DNA of 64,000 bases from Agrypnia vestita (lineage: Eukaryota > Arthropoda > Insecta > Trichoptera > Phryganeidae). The DNA lies in assembly GCA_016648135.1 (NCBI GenBank), contig JADDOH010011204.1:1-64000 (forward strand). The letters run 5' to 3'. The number at the start of each line of letters is the position of its first letter. Position 1 is the first letter of the stretch. Position numbers and translations under genes: made by a program. Positions 22,311 to 33,589 of this stretch are shown here, in pieces. The notes under the pieces are model-generated. The model was not told the DNA's origin. It was given only the letters and a program-made list of their open reading frames with translations, and ran no database searches.

Positions 22311-23250
22311 TGCCTGCACTTTGTATATCAAATACTCCACCTCTAAATTTAATATAATATGAAGTACTCTTCCATTTTTATGCGTATTTGTGTCTTATGG
22401 ACGTCTGGTTATGTTATTTTGACCTTAAATATGACACTGTATTTTGGGAGACGAAGTTAAATTAAATTTTGTATTAAGTGAGAAATTCTTTGAATATGCA
22501 TGCTTTAATAACATATAATTATGTTTTCCTGTATATTCGCAGGAAAATAATTGTTATGTATCTATGTACACTACATGTTTTCGAAGTCAGGAAATTTAAT
22601 AATGTAAAAGCAGATTTATAAAAAATATGTCAATATTTTATTTGCGAATACGTTAATATAGGTATTGTAAAATAATTGACAATTTGTAATTAATAATTTA
22701 ATTACATAGTAAGATGGCAAAATACGAAAGGTTTATCAGTTTTTTTATAATTTTACAATAGAGCAATTGTAATCATCGATCGGCCTTAGAAAATAAAAAT
22801 GAGTTTTAATTTATATGCTTTACATTATTGTGAATATTGGAATATTAAGCAATTTAAACATTAAATCTCACGTTTTGACACTGCTTATTTTTTAAACCTA
22901 ATTTCTGATCTACAGTGTATTGCCATCTTAAAGGTTTCAAAGTGAGTACGGTAAAATAGTGAATACAAATTGTTTTACAACTTTTAATTTTATAATAGTT
23001 TTATGATCCTTCTTTTTGACTCTTCCAAGACTTTTATTTTTCAGATTTTTTCTTTTTTACTGTTATATACTTTTTAAGGGTAGTAAAAAACAAATTGTAT
23101 TGTGCACTCCGCGAAAACACCTAATTCTTTCAGGCACTCCCAACTATTATAGTACTCAATTTTAATTCCATTTCTTGTATGCCACCTAGTGAATAAGTAA
23201 TACTAAATAAGTTTTTTCTTTTCTAGCAGAAAGTTGTTTTCTAAGATAAT
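22311..23250. other. AT-rich stretch
   Basis: The final part may be 3' UTR of the retroposon whose tail lies at 23258. No coding sequence is recognisable. Confidence 0.35.
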
Positions 23251-23257
23251 AATTTTT

Positions 23258-23330
23258 CTGTGTAAAGCGCCCTTGAGGTGAGTATTCGCGAAAACGGCGC
23301 TATATAAGTAATTCAATTATTATTATTATT
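23258..23330 (+). mobile_element. L2/CR1-type retroposon 3' tail
   Basis: TGTAAAGCGCCCTTGAGGTG, GCGAAAACGGCGCTATATAA and (ATT)n form the GCGC-stem-GCGCTATATAA tail common to L2-like LINEs and the SINEs that borrow it. The (ATT)n repeat at 23317-23330 is the 3' terminus. Confidence 0.6.
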
Positions 23331-23519
23331 GACATGTTGATTATCAAAATATTATTTTCTTTTCTTCTGTAAAAGGCAAGGAGTCGTATATAGAAGAGAA
23401 GCATATGTGTAGATAGTATAAACATAGTTATAACAAATTCAAAAGAATATAATCATAACAAACGCTGTAAAAAATTAAACAAAGGTAAAATTTTAATGAC
23501 TTTTATACAGTTGGATGGA

Positions 23520-24346
23520 AAGGTGTGTGTATAGTTGTATGACATATGAAGACAATCTATTAGATGTACAGTAAAAATAAGGTAAGTAGTGATTATGTAA
23601 GAATACATAAGTCATTCACGTCGCAAAAGATATGAAGGCTGGGTAATGTCAATACGGCTATTAAACATTTATAATTATTGGAAGAGCAGAAAAGTATGGA
23701 TGTTACAGTATGACAATATAACACCGATAAAGTCATATCTTGTATATCTCTAGATATAGGTAGGACAGGTTTTTATTAAAATTTTGTGTCAGTTATATGA
23801 ATAGGAGAAGGAAAATTATGGATAAGGAAACAGAAATAGACGCTTTGGTATATTGTTATTGCCTTCATTTTGAGTCTTATACATGAACAGGACAACGACA
23901 TATAATATTCATCATCATCTAGTCTAGTAAGCAGGATTTATGATGTATGCAAGGAAAGTGACCTTTTTATGAATGTAAAAAAATTAAAAGTGATGGTATT
24001 CGAGATGGAGGAAAGTAAGATAACGTGTGAATTACTAGTAGGTAATGAATGTTTGGAACAAGTGGATGTGTACTGTTTGTGTACTTGGAAAGTATGTTCG
24101 ATAGAAGAGGAAGTGTTGAGAAAGTTATCGAAAAGAGAGTGACTGCGAGAATAAGGTGAACGGTGCTCTGTTACCGACAATGATGTGTGGAAGTGAAACC
24201 TGGAGCTGGCAGAAGAGGAACCAAAGTAGACTGAATGTAGTGGAGATGAGATCCCTTAGACGTATGTGTGACAAATCCATTTATGAAAGAGTAAAGAATG
24301 AATACATTAGGAATGAATGTAAAGCTGATCGTAAATTAAAACTCGG
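23520..24346 (+). pseudogene. LINE reverse transcriptase C-terminal remnant
   Basis: The clearest part is 23950-24346: VKKLKVMVFEMEESKI, then in shifting frames VNGALLPTMMCGSETW, LNVVEMRSLRRMCDKSIYE and KNEYIRNECKADRK. These are the order and motifs of the C-terminal region of LINE reverse transcriptases (K-T-K-V-M ... G-S-E-T-W ... E-M-R-x-L-R-R). Upstream of 23930 only scattered similarity remains, and the YxDD catalytic box is not visible. Multiple stops and at least two frameshifts are present. Confidence 0.6.
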
Positions 24347-24545
24347 ACATTCTCTCCACATGACCCAGCCACCGAATTCTTCCCAGTTTTATAAATTTTG
24401 TGACGTTTGGCTCCTTCAATAGAGTATAGAGCTCATTGTTGTAACGTCTGCGCCAAAGTCCATCATTATCGTGAATTAATGAAAATATTTGTGTATGCCT
24501 CAATTTTGTTTTTTTTGCATTTTTTTTCAATAATGTTGGTGTTTA
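24336..24545 (-). pseudogene. Second LINE C-terminal fragment, opposite strand
   Basis: The minus frame ends RRRYNNELYTLLKEPN, VTKFIKLGRIRWLGHVERM. The motif R-x-R-W-L-G-H-V-x-R-M is the hallmark C-terminal segment of RTE/Jockey-type LINEs. It meets the plus-strand LINE tail to tail at about 24340, and the two derive from different parts of such elements. Confidence 0.65.
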
Positions 24546-24835
24546 ATATGCATTTTAATAAGTGGAAATAATAAAATATAAATAATCAATCACTTCCATG
24601 TTAAAAATCACCTACTTCCTACCTAAATTTTAAGCTCACGTGATGGTCTGAGCCCTAGAAATATATTTTTTTAGAAGTTATTAATTGTTGCAATGATTAC
24701 TCATCAGTTTTTCGGTATTTTGTGCAGAACAAATGACACGACTACCTCTGCGCATTAATCAAAGTATGTTTACCTCATTTGAATGTAATTAAGTCGGCAT
24801 TATCAAAAATAAATCTTGGCTTCAGCGGAAAATAT

Positions 24836-25080
24836 TTTCACGACTTTGACAACTCCATTTAATTAAACTGGAACATTTTGGGGGTAGTTTCCTCCCCTGC
24901 CCGCCCCCTCCGTCCCCTCCATCCCGCTACACGTCTTCTGCTATCACTATCCGGTAATTAATTACATTCAATGATAAATGCAGGATTTATGCAAAGCAAC
25001 GTGATTGGTGGACTCCGGAGTGACGTCAGCGTGTCCTTTGAATTTCGTGCAGCGCTTATCAGCGACGTCAACTGTATGTA
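24836..25080. promoter_or_regulatory. Candidate enhancer: CRE-like and homeodomain/octamer words
   Basis: GAGTGACGTCAGCG (perfect TGACGTCA) and a second GCGACGTCAACT lie near ATTAATTACATT, GGTAATTAATTAC and TTTATGCAAAGC. A C-rich tract (CCCCTGCCCGCCCCCTCC) precedes them. No frame crosses. A regulatory role is inferred from motif density only. Confidence 0.35.
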
Positions 25081-26180
25081 TACTTAATTGTATTACATTT
25101 GAATTATCCTACAGTATTTTGATTAATTACTAAGAATACTTGATTTATCACTTCGAGTGTTATGGTCTCGACCTGATAGTATAACGTTTTTTATTAAAAT
25201 AATAAAAAAAAACACTTTATTATCTCATAGTATTTTTTAATTATGTCATGATATGTAAATACTTGACCCAAAGTAATGAGGTCAATGTAAACATGTAAAA
25301 TTAATAATCTTTTTCTCGAAAAAAAAAAAACTTGAACCCGAGACGTTTCTATTGCTAGGAGAGATACACTATACTTTTTTTTTATTTACATATATTTTAC
25401 ATTTCCTTTTAGGTTTATAATTTTCATTTACATATTGTTAATATATTTTTGGCATTTGATGGATATTACCACTTCACTAGCTTGTAAGCATGTGCCGGAG
25501 TTGTGGAATAATATACAAGTTAACTTTTTCATATCAGGCATTAGTCTTTGCAACCACCAACTATTAAGAATTATCTACCAATTATTGCAATAAAATAGAC
25601 TTTTTTCCCTGAATATTCACATATTTTACTCAGCAGTAGGTATACATAATATTTACATTAAATTACAATTTATTTATAATTTTAATTACATAAATGATAA
25701 TAATAATAACATTTTACATATTTTTAATAAATTAATCGTTGACCACGGTTTCTGTAACTTCCGTTTATGTTTCTAAGCGAATCTTATAGATTTTTTAAAA
25801 ATTTCAAGTAAGAAGTTAATGTAATAAAATATAATATGATGAATTATGATCTGATCTCCCATCTCCTTCATCCTGCTATCAATTCCCAGTTCTCGTAGTT
25901 CCCCGGCAAGGAAAAGCTCCGGGCTCATATTCTGGTGGTAACCAAATGATATTTTTTTGTTTCCTTCGAATTGATTTATATAATCCCTAGTAATATTATT
26001 TTAGAATGTCTATCAGAAACCTTAAATAGAATGCAATAGCTGATCTCATTCCGTTATCATTATCAAATAAAATGAAAAAATTATTCCGTTTTCAAAATTA
26101 GTATGATTTCATACAGTACACATACAAGTTTACGTTTTAGATTGACATCCCAATACACTTTTTTTCTTTGATAAATTAAT
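25081..26180. other. AT-rich stretch
   Basis: About 25850-25940 is GC-richer (CCCGGAGCTTTTCCTTGCCGG on the minus strand), but I cannot assign it. No splice pair is seen. Confidence 0.35.
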
Positions 26181-26519
26181 ATACAGGATGTACCAGAGCT
26201 AGCAGCAGAAACTTGGCCGGTAGATTCTCGCCTATGTTATGAGTCTAAAATATTCAAGCAACCATGACCTAATATCAATAGTTATGGAGATATGCAGTAT
26301 CAAAGTTTGTATTTTTTTCAATATTTCTGACTTATTTTTTACAAAAAGTTGAACTATCATTACAGTAACTTATTTCTATTATGTAAAATTCAAACTCTGA
26401 TATTGCATATCTTCATAACTATTGGTATTAGGTTATGGTTGCTTGAACATTTTACACTTATAACATAGGCAGGAATCTACCGACCAAGTTTCTGCTGCTA
26501 GCTCTGGCACACCCTCTAT
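26181..26519. mobile_element. Foldback MITE family A, complete (339 bp)
   Basis: Near-perfect inverted arms of about 150 bp. The left arm begins ATACAGGATGTACCAGAGC, then AGCAGCAGAAACTTGG. The right arm reads back as ATAGAGGGTGTGCCAGAGC, AGCAGCAGAAACTTGG. The shared interior, AACCTAATATCAATAGTTATG..., ties it to the 13591 copy. High arm identity suggests it is younger than that copy. Confidence 0.85.
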
Positions 26520-27287
26520 AACTAATAATTAACAATAATTACTTAATTAAAAGACCGTCATAGTTGACGGGATAGAGCTATTTTGTTTTAAAAATAAAAA
26601 ATATATTTAAATTTGTCATAATGTCTGAATATTGAGACAATCTAAAATGGTTAATATCGAGATATATAATCTACCTACATTATTTTAAACTTTTGCTTAA
26701 TTTTAAAAACCTCTTTCCTATCAAGCCTTTAGAAAGAGTGTGAAAAAGTAAGCATGTCGTTGTCTAAACTGGAATATCATTTTTGGAATATATAAATTAT
26801 ATTTATCCTGTTGTTTCTTGTACTATGACAATGATTTATGAAACTAATATTAGTAGTGTCTCATAGGAAATATTATGTTAAGGCTAGTTCTCTGACTTCA
26901 AGCACGCTTTTGTTTAAGAAGGTCAGATGGATATCTATGGCGTTTTCATCTTGTAAAAGATTTTTCAGCTTTAATTATAGGACCGAGAAGATTATTAGAA
27001 AAATATTCGTTATTTCCAGTGTAAAACATTTAATATAATTTTCTTATTTTACACTAATATGTATTTCTATTCTAGATTTTTATATACATTAATTTAATTA
27101 TATTATATTGCACTCAAAAACATTGAAAAAAATTTATGCATTTACAAAATAAATATACCGAAACAAAAACAAATTATTTATTCAAAGCAAGACTTTCAAC
27201 TTTCAGACAAACTTTCAAATAAATTTTCTCAATGAAAACGTCTCAACACGTTCATTATTATTTATGGTTGGTTTTCAGATGACCTTT
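26520..27287. other. AT-rich stretch
   Basis: The 66-codon frame at 26838 is unsupported. Nothing else. Confidence 0.4.
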
Positions 27288-27330
27288 CTAACACCATCTA
27301 TGGTTGATTTTCAACCACAGAGGGCGTTAG
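27288..27330. repeat. Short palindrome
   Basis: CTAACACCATCTATGGTTGA is inverted as TCAACCACAGAGGGCGTTAG with a 3-nt centre (three mismatches). It could be the tip of a tiny foldback element. Confidence 0.5.
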
Positions 27331-27379
27331 CAAAACCATACGTGAAAAGAGTTGCAAGTATAAATAACATACATACAAC

Positions 27380-27560
27380 TTTTGAAAATCTGTTAGATGT
27401 GGTGGCCTCTCATGGGTGGAATTGTGAACGTTATATTGTGTTAAGTGATCATTTAAGCTATATGATCATATGTCCTATTAACACCCGTAGGCTTCCATAA
27501 CTACTTTCCCATATAAAAAGCTTCGTCTCTGTAAGACATCTATAGTATATATTGATAAAT
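27380..27560. mobile_element. Foldback MITE family B, right-half fragment
   Basis: CATGGGTGGAATTGTGAACGTTATATTGTG through CTCTGTAAGACATCTATAGTATA matches the right arm of the complete copy at 55342. Confidence 0.6.
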
Positions 27561-28055
27561 GGTGATCCCTCTGGGACAAAATCCAGTATTTCGTTCTTGA
27601 AAAAAAATTTACGTACTAAAAATATTTTTATTATACTATTATTTTTACTCAAAATTTGTTTTAATACTTATATAATTTTATTTTGTACTCTCCCAGATAG
27701 CGAAATGACCGGCCATATATTTGGTTAAATATAATAAACGTTGGATTCGCGTCATATCCCAAATGACCGTCAACCATTGCGCCCAATAAAATATGTGCAA
27801 AATGCTACGAAATCATAAAATGAATACAATAAATCCACAATAACGATGAAAACATTTCGCAAAATTATCAGAAAATACGTATTTGAAGAGTACAGGAGAA
27901 TAACGACCAGAGCCACAAACTATCAAGGACGCAATAAAATTTCTCGGTCCAATGGACATAAGTATATTATAATAAAAAATATTTTGCATATATAATAATA
28001 AACTATTGGCCCTCGGCGTTCGCGTTCATTTGACTCAAATATCTAATCTAAATAT
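27561..28055. other. AT-rich stretch
   Basis: I see nothing supported here. Confidence 0.4.
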
Positions 28056-28325
28056 GACAATTTCGCTGTCTGTCCATCTGTCCATCTGTCTATCTGTCTG
28101 TCTGTAACTTCGTAAGGTCCATAATTTTGTTAGAACTCCCGGCTAAAAAATTGAACGGTCGGTGATAGGGCTGGGACCCCGGGCCAGCAAACCCGAACTA
28201 GCCGCTCAATGCAAGTTGCTACTGCCGCCTCTTCGTGGACCGTCAAAATATATGCTATATAATATCCCACGGCTTAGCAAAGACGCGAACCATTTCATGT
28301 TCCGTGATTTTTCACGGATGTTCGG
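28056..28325 (+). mobile_element. Helitron-like element, family N1 copy D
   Basis: ATTTCGCTGTCTGTCC, (GTCC/GTCT)n, GTAACTTCGTAAGGTCC, GGGACCCCGGGCCAGCAAACC, GGCTTAGCAAAGACGCGAACC, then the hairpin CCGTGATTTTTCACGG. The CTAGT terminus has decayed. Confidence 0.5.
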
Positions 28326-28379
28326 ATAATCATTATATAAAAAAACTATAGAAAGGAATAGCTAAATAATTTAAAAAAC

Positions 28380-28433
28380 TTTAGGATCGTGACAAAATAA
28401 AAGTAGATATTTTTATTTTGTCATGATCCTAAA
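28380..28433. repeat. Near-perfect 23-bp-stem hairpin
   Basis: TTTAGGATCGTGACAAAATA(AAA), an 8-nt loop GTAGATAT, then (TTT)TATTTTGTCATGATCCTAAA. Twenty-two of 23 positions pair; the exception can form G-T on one strand. No element boundaries are seen. Confidence 0.85.
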
Positions 28434-28479
28434 AAGCAATTTTGTTCAAACATTAATGATATTTAAATGAATGGTAGAG

Positions 28480-28514
28480 AATTTGATATAAATGAGACCT
28501 ATTTATATCAAATT
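28480..28514. repeat. Perfect 14-bp-stem hairpin
   Basis: AATTTGATATAAAT, loop GAGACCT, ATTTATATCAAATT. It lies 47 bp from the previous hairpin. Confidence 0.85.
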
Positions 28515-30179
28515 GTTTAGATTCCTCCCTCCATATATGTATTTCCTTTCAATAAAATATCATCGAATGTTTTTGAACTGAATGGTTTTTTGGAATCTTG
28601 TCAAAATTTAAAAATAAACTTAGGTTCTTAACATTATAAAGTTTTTCATTTCAACAGTTTTCATATAAATACAAGTTTTGAGTGTTAAATAGTTTGATTG
28701 ATAGTGACTTCATCAAAACAGAGCTCTCTAGTGAGATAGGCATAGTAAAATTATACTTTACCAATGTATATAAGTAAAGCAATGGAATAAATAAATAAAA
28801 TAAAAGTGAAATACGAGTACGTCTCACAAAAATTACTAGCTGACTAGCCTGTTATATTATATTTGAATATGATACATTGTAGTAAAAGTTGGTACTTGTA
28901 TTTTGATTAACTATAATGACATTATTAATTGACATTATTAAAGCTGTGTAATTTATAAATAAATTGATAAACAATTATAAATATATGAATAAAACGAAAT
29001 GAATTATTTTGATATTTTATTTTGTATTTATTTTACACGAGTCCTTTGTATGAGACATTCTAAGATGCGAATGTCCTTATCAATTTATTTAATTTATTTT
29101 TTATTTTTATTTAATTATCAATTTATCAATTTTATTCATTTAAACATGTGCATTATTCAAAATTGTTCCGGAATTTCAAAATTGACAGCAGTGTGTAAGG
29201 TTTGTTCATATCTATTAAGTGACGTTTTTGTGTCAGTTTGTAAGGACCCTCGCTTTCGGTAATATTTACAGTAGACATACGATTTATTCTTTAACAAGTG
29301 TGTGTTCTTCAGTGCAGTTACGTTTCTCTCAATTACTTAACAGATAATTGTACCTCGTTACTGTGCGATGTTTGTGACGTAAGCCAAGATTGTTTTGCAC
29401 CTCACAAAGGATTCCACTTCCGGTAAATTTACCCAAATTTATTTTCAATACTATCGGTAAAACAGGAATCAATTACATGAATTATCGAAATAATACTCAC
29501 TGGTCAACGTATCGCTTTCAAACCTGAGGCGAAAATGTTGTCTTTGATTCTACTCAAGATGGACGAATTGTTTTTAAATAGTTGTTAACAAGTTCTAGTT
29601 ACTTCTCGCTAACTTATTCTTCGCGATATATTTTTATATCCTTTCGTATTTCTAATGGCGTTTTTTTTGTGGCGCCTGGTGCATATTGCATTTCCTATAT
29701 TATTGATATTTTTATACATGATAATGGTTAGGTTTATAAGATATAATAATAACTCAATTATAAGAAGATATTGTAATTGTCAGAAAAATAAACTTTTTGA
29801 AAAAAAAATATTCGATGATACAAATATAATACGACAAACCGTACGAATTTTTTTTTTACCAGTAATAAGAAATAATATTTCATTATGGAACCTGTAACTG
29901 ATAAATATAAATTTCACTTTTTTTTAGAATTTTGTTTTTGAACATTTATTCTATTTTAATTATTACGATTAACTCATTATTTTGTCATTAATCAAATATA
30001 AAAAGTAAGGTAAATTTTATTTTATTATCAATAGAATTAATTAATTTCTTTCACACATAGTTAATGCGGAATTAAGTACATCATATCTAATCCAATCATG
30101 TTATAATGACTAATAACGGTCTGCATTACTAATAGTGTAATCAACGGCATATTGTTACATAATTATGATATAAAGCGTC
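28515..30179. other. AT-rich stretch
   Basis: An 80-codon frame at 29655-29897 is hydrophobic at its start (AFPILLIFLYMIMVRFIR), then basic. It superficially resembles a receptor transmembrane segment, but there is no splice context and T-richness favours such residues. GC-richer patches at 29230-29420 have no frame. Confidence 0.35.
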
Positions 30180-31789
30180 ATAAGATGCGCCATCAGTGAG
30201 CAACGCGTCATTTTGACCAACATCGGACTCTGATCTTTATCCCCGTTCGATTAGTCAGCGAACCTTCATGTTAATGTTTAAATATAGGCTGCTCAACTGC
30301 ACATGGAATGGAGAGAACAAGCATCATGGTCGTTGCTTCGTGTTTTGTGTTTTTTGTTTTGCGCTTTTCCTGTCAGCTATTTCTGTGTGATGAACACTCG
30401 AACACTCTTGTACCCACGGATCAGTAAGGATGATAAATGATTTCGGCTTCTTAGAATCCATCGAAAATTGTAGAATATATGAAAATTTATAACCCAGGTA
30501 CCAATTACATTTTTTTCTATATTGTTTCTCACTCGTATATTCATCAATATTTTTGTGATTTCATTGAAAATGTTAATGAATTTTAATATTTGGTATTATT
30601 TTATTTTAAAAATATAATTTTTAAGAATTTGTTATACAGAAAACATGAAAAAACATTATTGGAAGGTACCTATCTGGACCGTATTGGACTTTATTAAAAG
30701 CTAGGTAGGTATATTCCATGAATCAACGACCGGTGTAAAAATATCACTTTAATTGAAAGTTGTTATAAAAAAGAGAAAACAAAATATGTATCAATATGGC
30801 ATCGCTGACCCAATGACCTAATGACTTCTCGACCAAGCAGTACTTGTCACTGCGAACACACGACCTACATACAATATGATTCAACCCGTAGCCATGTGAT
30901 ATTGAGCGTAGTTTAAGTTTTCATTAGTATTATTGAAAGTAGTATAACATATAATATCTAGAATTAAGTGGAATATCTTTTAAACCTGATGACTTATTAT
31001 GTTTATTATGATTGCACTAAGAACGCATCAAGTAATACGAACCCTGCCATTTTCACGAAACAGTAATAAATTGGCGAAATCGTATAAAGTAGTAAGATGT
31101 GTACGTATGTAGGTACAAATTATTTTAAAATACATGTAGATAATTTTTGATGTGTAGAAATATTATACATGTTTATATGTTTATATATATTTTTTTATTT
31201 TTTATATTAGGGTTTATATTAGGGTTACTTATATAAATAATGAATTTAGTATTTGTTTATGTTTCATAATTTATAAGCGTATTTTAAAATAATCCTTGAC
31301 GATCAGTACGTAAAGTTTACTAGAAGCGGAGTATGCGTTGTTGTCGTGTATAAATGGAATTAAAATGGCATGATATCTCAATAACCACGAAATTGTTGTT
31401 TTTTGTGTTATATTAAGTGCCATATATAGAAAAGCTGTTAAATATTTTTCTAATTTTAATATTTTTAGTGAGGGCTGCCATTTTTTTTACATATTGATGA
31501 TCTCAAAAGAAGTTTAAATTTTTGTAATGGGGCAGATACGTTTAACCCAGTAAAACAGAAAATTATTTGTTTTTTTTTAAACTTTGAGATGATTACACTT
31601 TAGGACTAAAATTTGATACAAAAATTTTCGACCCAAAAGACAAATGTAAAATTCAAAGTTATGTACGCATGTTTTTACATAAAATTTGATAATCCTTATA
31701 AAAGAAGCATGTTTTATTACATTCCTAAAAAAATCACTAAAATAATAATTATCAAGAAATTAGAAGGTACTAGCAACATTGCCGATTGC
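30180..31789. other. AT-rich stretch with small GC-richer patches
   Basis: 30180-30260 and 30830-30910 are richer in GC but lack frames or motifs I can name. A short duplication of TATATTAGGGTT lies at about 31203. Confidence 0.35.
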
Positions 31790-31935
31790 TTTCTGTTAGG
31801 CCCTGCGGGTGTCTATGGCATTAGTGTCCACTAAGCGGCCATTGGTATCTGCAATTGGCATCAGCTGTACTGGCCACTGCGCGGCTGATAGTGGCCACTG
31901 CGCGGCTATTAGTGTCTGCGAACTATCCCCCATTG
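31790..31935. repeat. Degenerate GC-rich short tandem repeat
   Basis: Units of about 22 bp (TAGTGGCCACTGCGCGGCTAT; TACTGGCCACTGCGCGGCTGA; less conserved TAGTGTCCACTAAGCGGCC). The entry phrase CCTGCGGGTGTCTATGGCA resembles insect retroposon 3' ends, so this may be an expanded LINE/SINE tail. Confidence 0.5.
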
Positions 31936-32111
31936 CCTGCTGCATTTAATACGATTTGGTTATTTTTAGAAACTGGTTTTTGAAGCAATCGTAATATAGA
32001 TTTTGCTTTTGGGTACATTTGGACACACGATTCCATAGACGGGTTAAAATTATCAAAATGGTTTGAGTAAAATACGCCACAGTTACTCACTAACTCTTGT
32101 GACAATGTCAT
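31923..32111 (-). CDS. Unassigned small open frame
   Basis: It begins at ATG and encodes 62 residues of normal, non-AT-driven composition (MTLSQELVSNCGVFYSNHF start, ending VLNAAGNGG). It stops at TAG next to the GC-rich tandem repeat. I recognise no family, and no splice sites or polyadenylation signal are obvious. It could be a small gene, a last exon or part of an element whose tail is the repeat. Confidence 0.25.
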   Translation of the reverse strand: MTLSQELVSNCGVFYSNHFDNFNPSMESCVQMYPKAKSILRLLQKPVSKNNQIVLNAAGNGG

Positions 32112-32119
32112 GATATTTG

Positions 32120-32300
32120 TTTTTCCCTAACAAACAAGTGGAATCCTGTCACAGGATTTGTCGATTGCCGCGTGCGTGAATTAATGCAGCGGGCGTATTG
32201 CACCCGATGTTTGGGCCATCGCAGAATAAATTTATTGCATAAATAATTTCCCTTGGCGATGCGCTCTCCCATCGTACGGTGAGATGGCGCTGCCAGAAAT
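32120..32300. promoter_or_regulatory. GC-richer block, candidate conserved noncoding element
   Basis: GGGCGTATTGCACCC, AGAATAAATTTATTGCATAA and AATAATTTCCCTTGG (Hox/POU-like words) sit in a block far richer than its surroundings, with no frame. Confidence 0.3.
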
Positions 32301-33210
32301 ACTAACTACCAACTCAAACCATTCCATTGCGAAAGGTTGTATTTGTTTAACCTTAACTTATTTGACAGCGAAAAATTATTTCAATTATATCTCGAGTATT
32401 TTTTTTGTGGCTTTCTGGGTAATATTTGTCAAAAAACTGCGTTAAAAATGTCTCTGATAAATGTAGGTATGCAAGCTACTCCTGCGTATTTATTTATAAT
32501 GGCCATATAATCATTGTCGAAAGCTATAGTAAATTTGTTTTTAAGACACTGATTTACGCCTTATATTAAAAAAAATGAATTCATCAAATATTTAACAAAA
32601 TAAACACAAAAATGACCACTGTCTAATCTAAATACATTACCCATGATCGTAAAAAAACCATTTAAAAAATATATAATATTCGATTATTAACAAACGTACA
32701 AAAAACAAATCTTGAAGAAAAATATTTTGCTAGAAGATTAAATTCTTGTATCAAACTAAATAATGGGCAAGCATTTATTTAATTTTTTTTTTAAATATAT
32801 ACACATCTTTGGAAAAAAAATACATGCATTATTTATATTCCGTAAAACACGAGTAGTAATTTCGGATTGAAATTTGAGCTGTGTTAAATTTTGAACTTTT
32901 TCATAGTCATTTCAAAAATTTCATTTAAATAAAAAAGAGATACGAATGGCATTCGACAGAAAATAAATACGTAGAATCGAAATTTTTTTAAGATTGAATT
33001 AAACCACTTAACGCGTAATCACAGAATATGCGAGATTTAGTATGCATTATTATTGTATTAAAGCTTTAAAAAAATGCGACGTTTTAATCGAAGATACGAA
33101 AGTAACGTAAATGTGTAAGTGATATCATAAAATTGTTAATTGAGACCTGATTGGATTAACGAGCTTTCACAATAATTACGGGAAGTATAATTTTATAGGT
33201 ACTTATTCTG
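32301..33210. other. AT-rich stretch
   Basis: I see nothing supported here. Confidence 0.45.
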
Positions 33211-33221
33211 CTTTTCAGTAG

Positions 33222-33338
33222 TTAGACGACGTAAACGAGCCATTAAATGAACAGAAGCTGGAGGTTTTCAATAATAATTTTGTTGAATTAATTAAAAATA
33301 TTGTATTGAAGGCTCCTCATCATCTAGTTGTACCATAA
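33222..33338 (+). CDS. Candidate terminal exon (38 codons)
   Basis: A TTATTCTGCTTTTCAGTAG acceptor is followed by 38 open codons (LDDVNEPLNEQKLEVF, NNNFVELIKNIVLK, APHHLVVP) and TAA. The composition is coding-like for an AT-rich locus. The acceptor must be the second AG (TAG), because CAG would put a stop first in this frame. No canonical AATAAA follows closely and no partner exon is identified, so chance is possible. Confidence 0.25.
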   Translation, partial: LDDVNEPLNEQKLEVFNNNFVELIKNIVLKAPHHLVVP

Positions 33339-33589
33339 TATAATATTTTCACGATTTCTCTGAGAGGTAAATGAAATACCTTCTGGAAATCGATTAATGT
33401 TTTATTAAATTTAATTCACTAGTACAAGAATTTAATAACCTCGTCTACATGTGCAAGAATTTAATCGGAGCTTACACACTTTTACGTTCTATAATTCAGA
33501 CTAAATTTAGCAATTTTCACTTGAAAATCTTCTAATCGTATGCAGAAATTCTTATTCAAAGGTTTCTATCGCTGTGATTACTATACAAC

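Noticed and set aside
23938..24180. Minus-strand 80-codon frame
   Set aside because: It is the antisense of the recognisable LINE reverse transcriptase remnant on the plus strand.
29655..29897. Possible G-protein-coupled receptor exon (AFPILLIFLYMIMVRFIR)
   Set aside because: Only one hydrophobic segment, no receptor motifs, no splice sites, and AT-rich context makes such peptides common.
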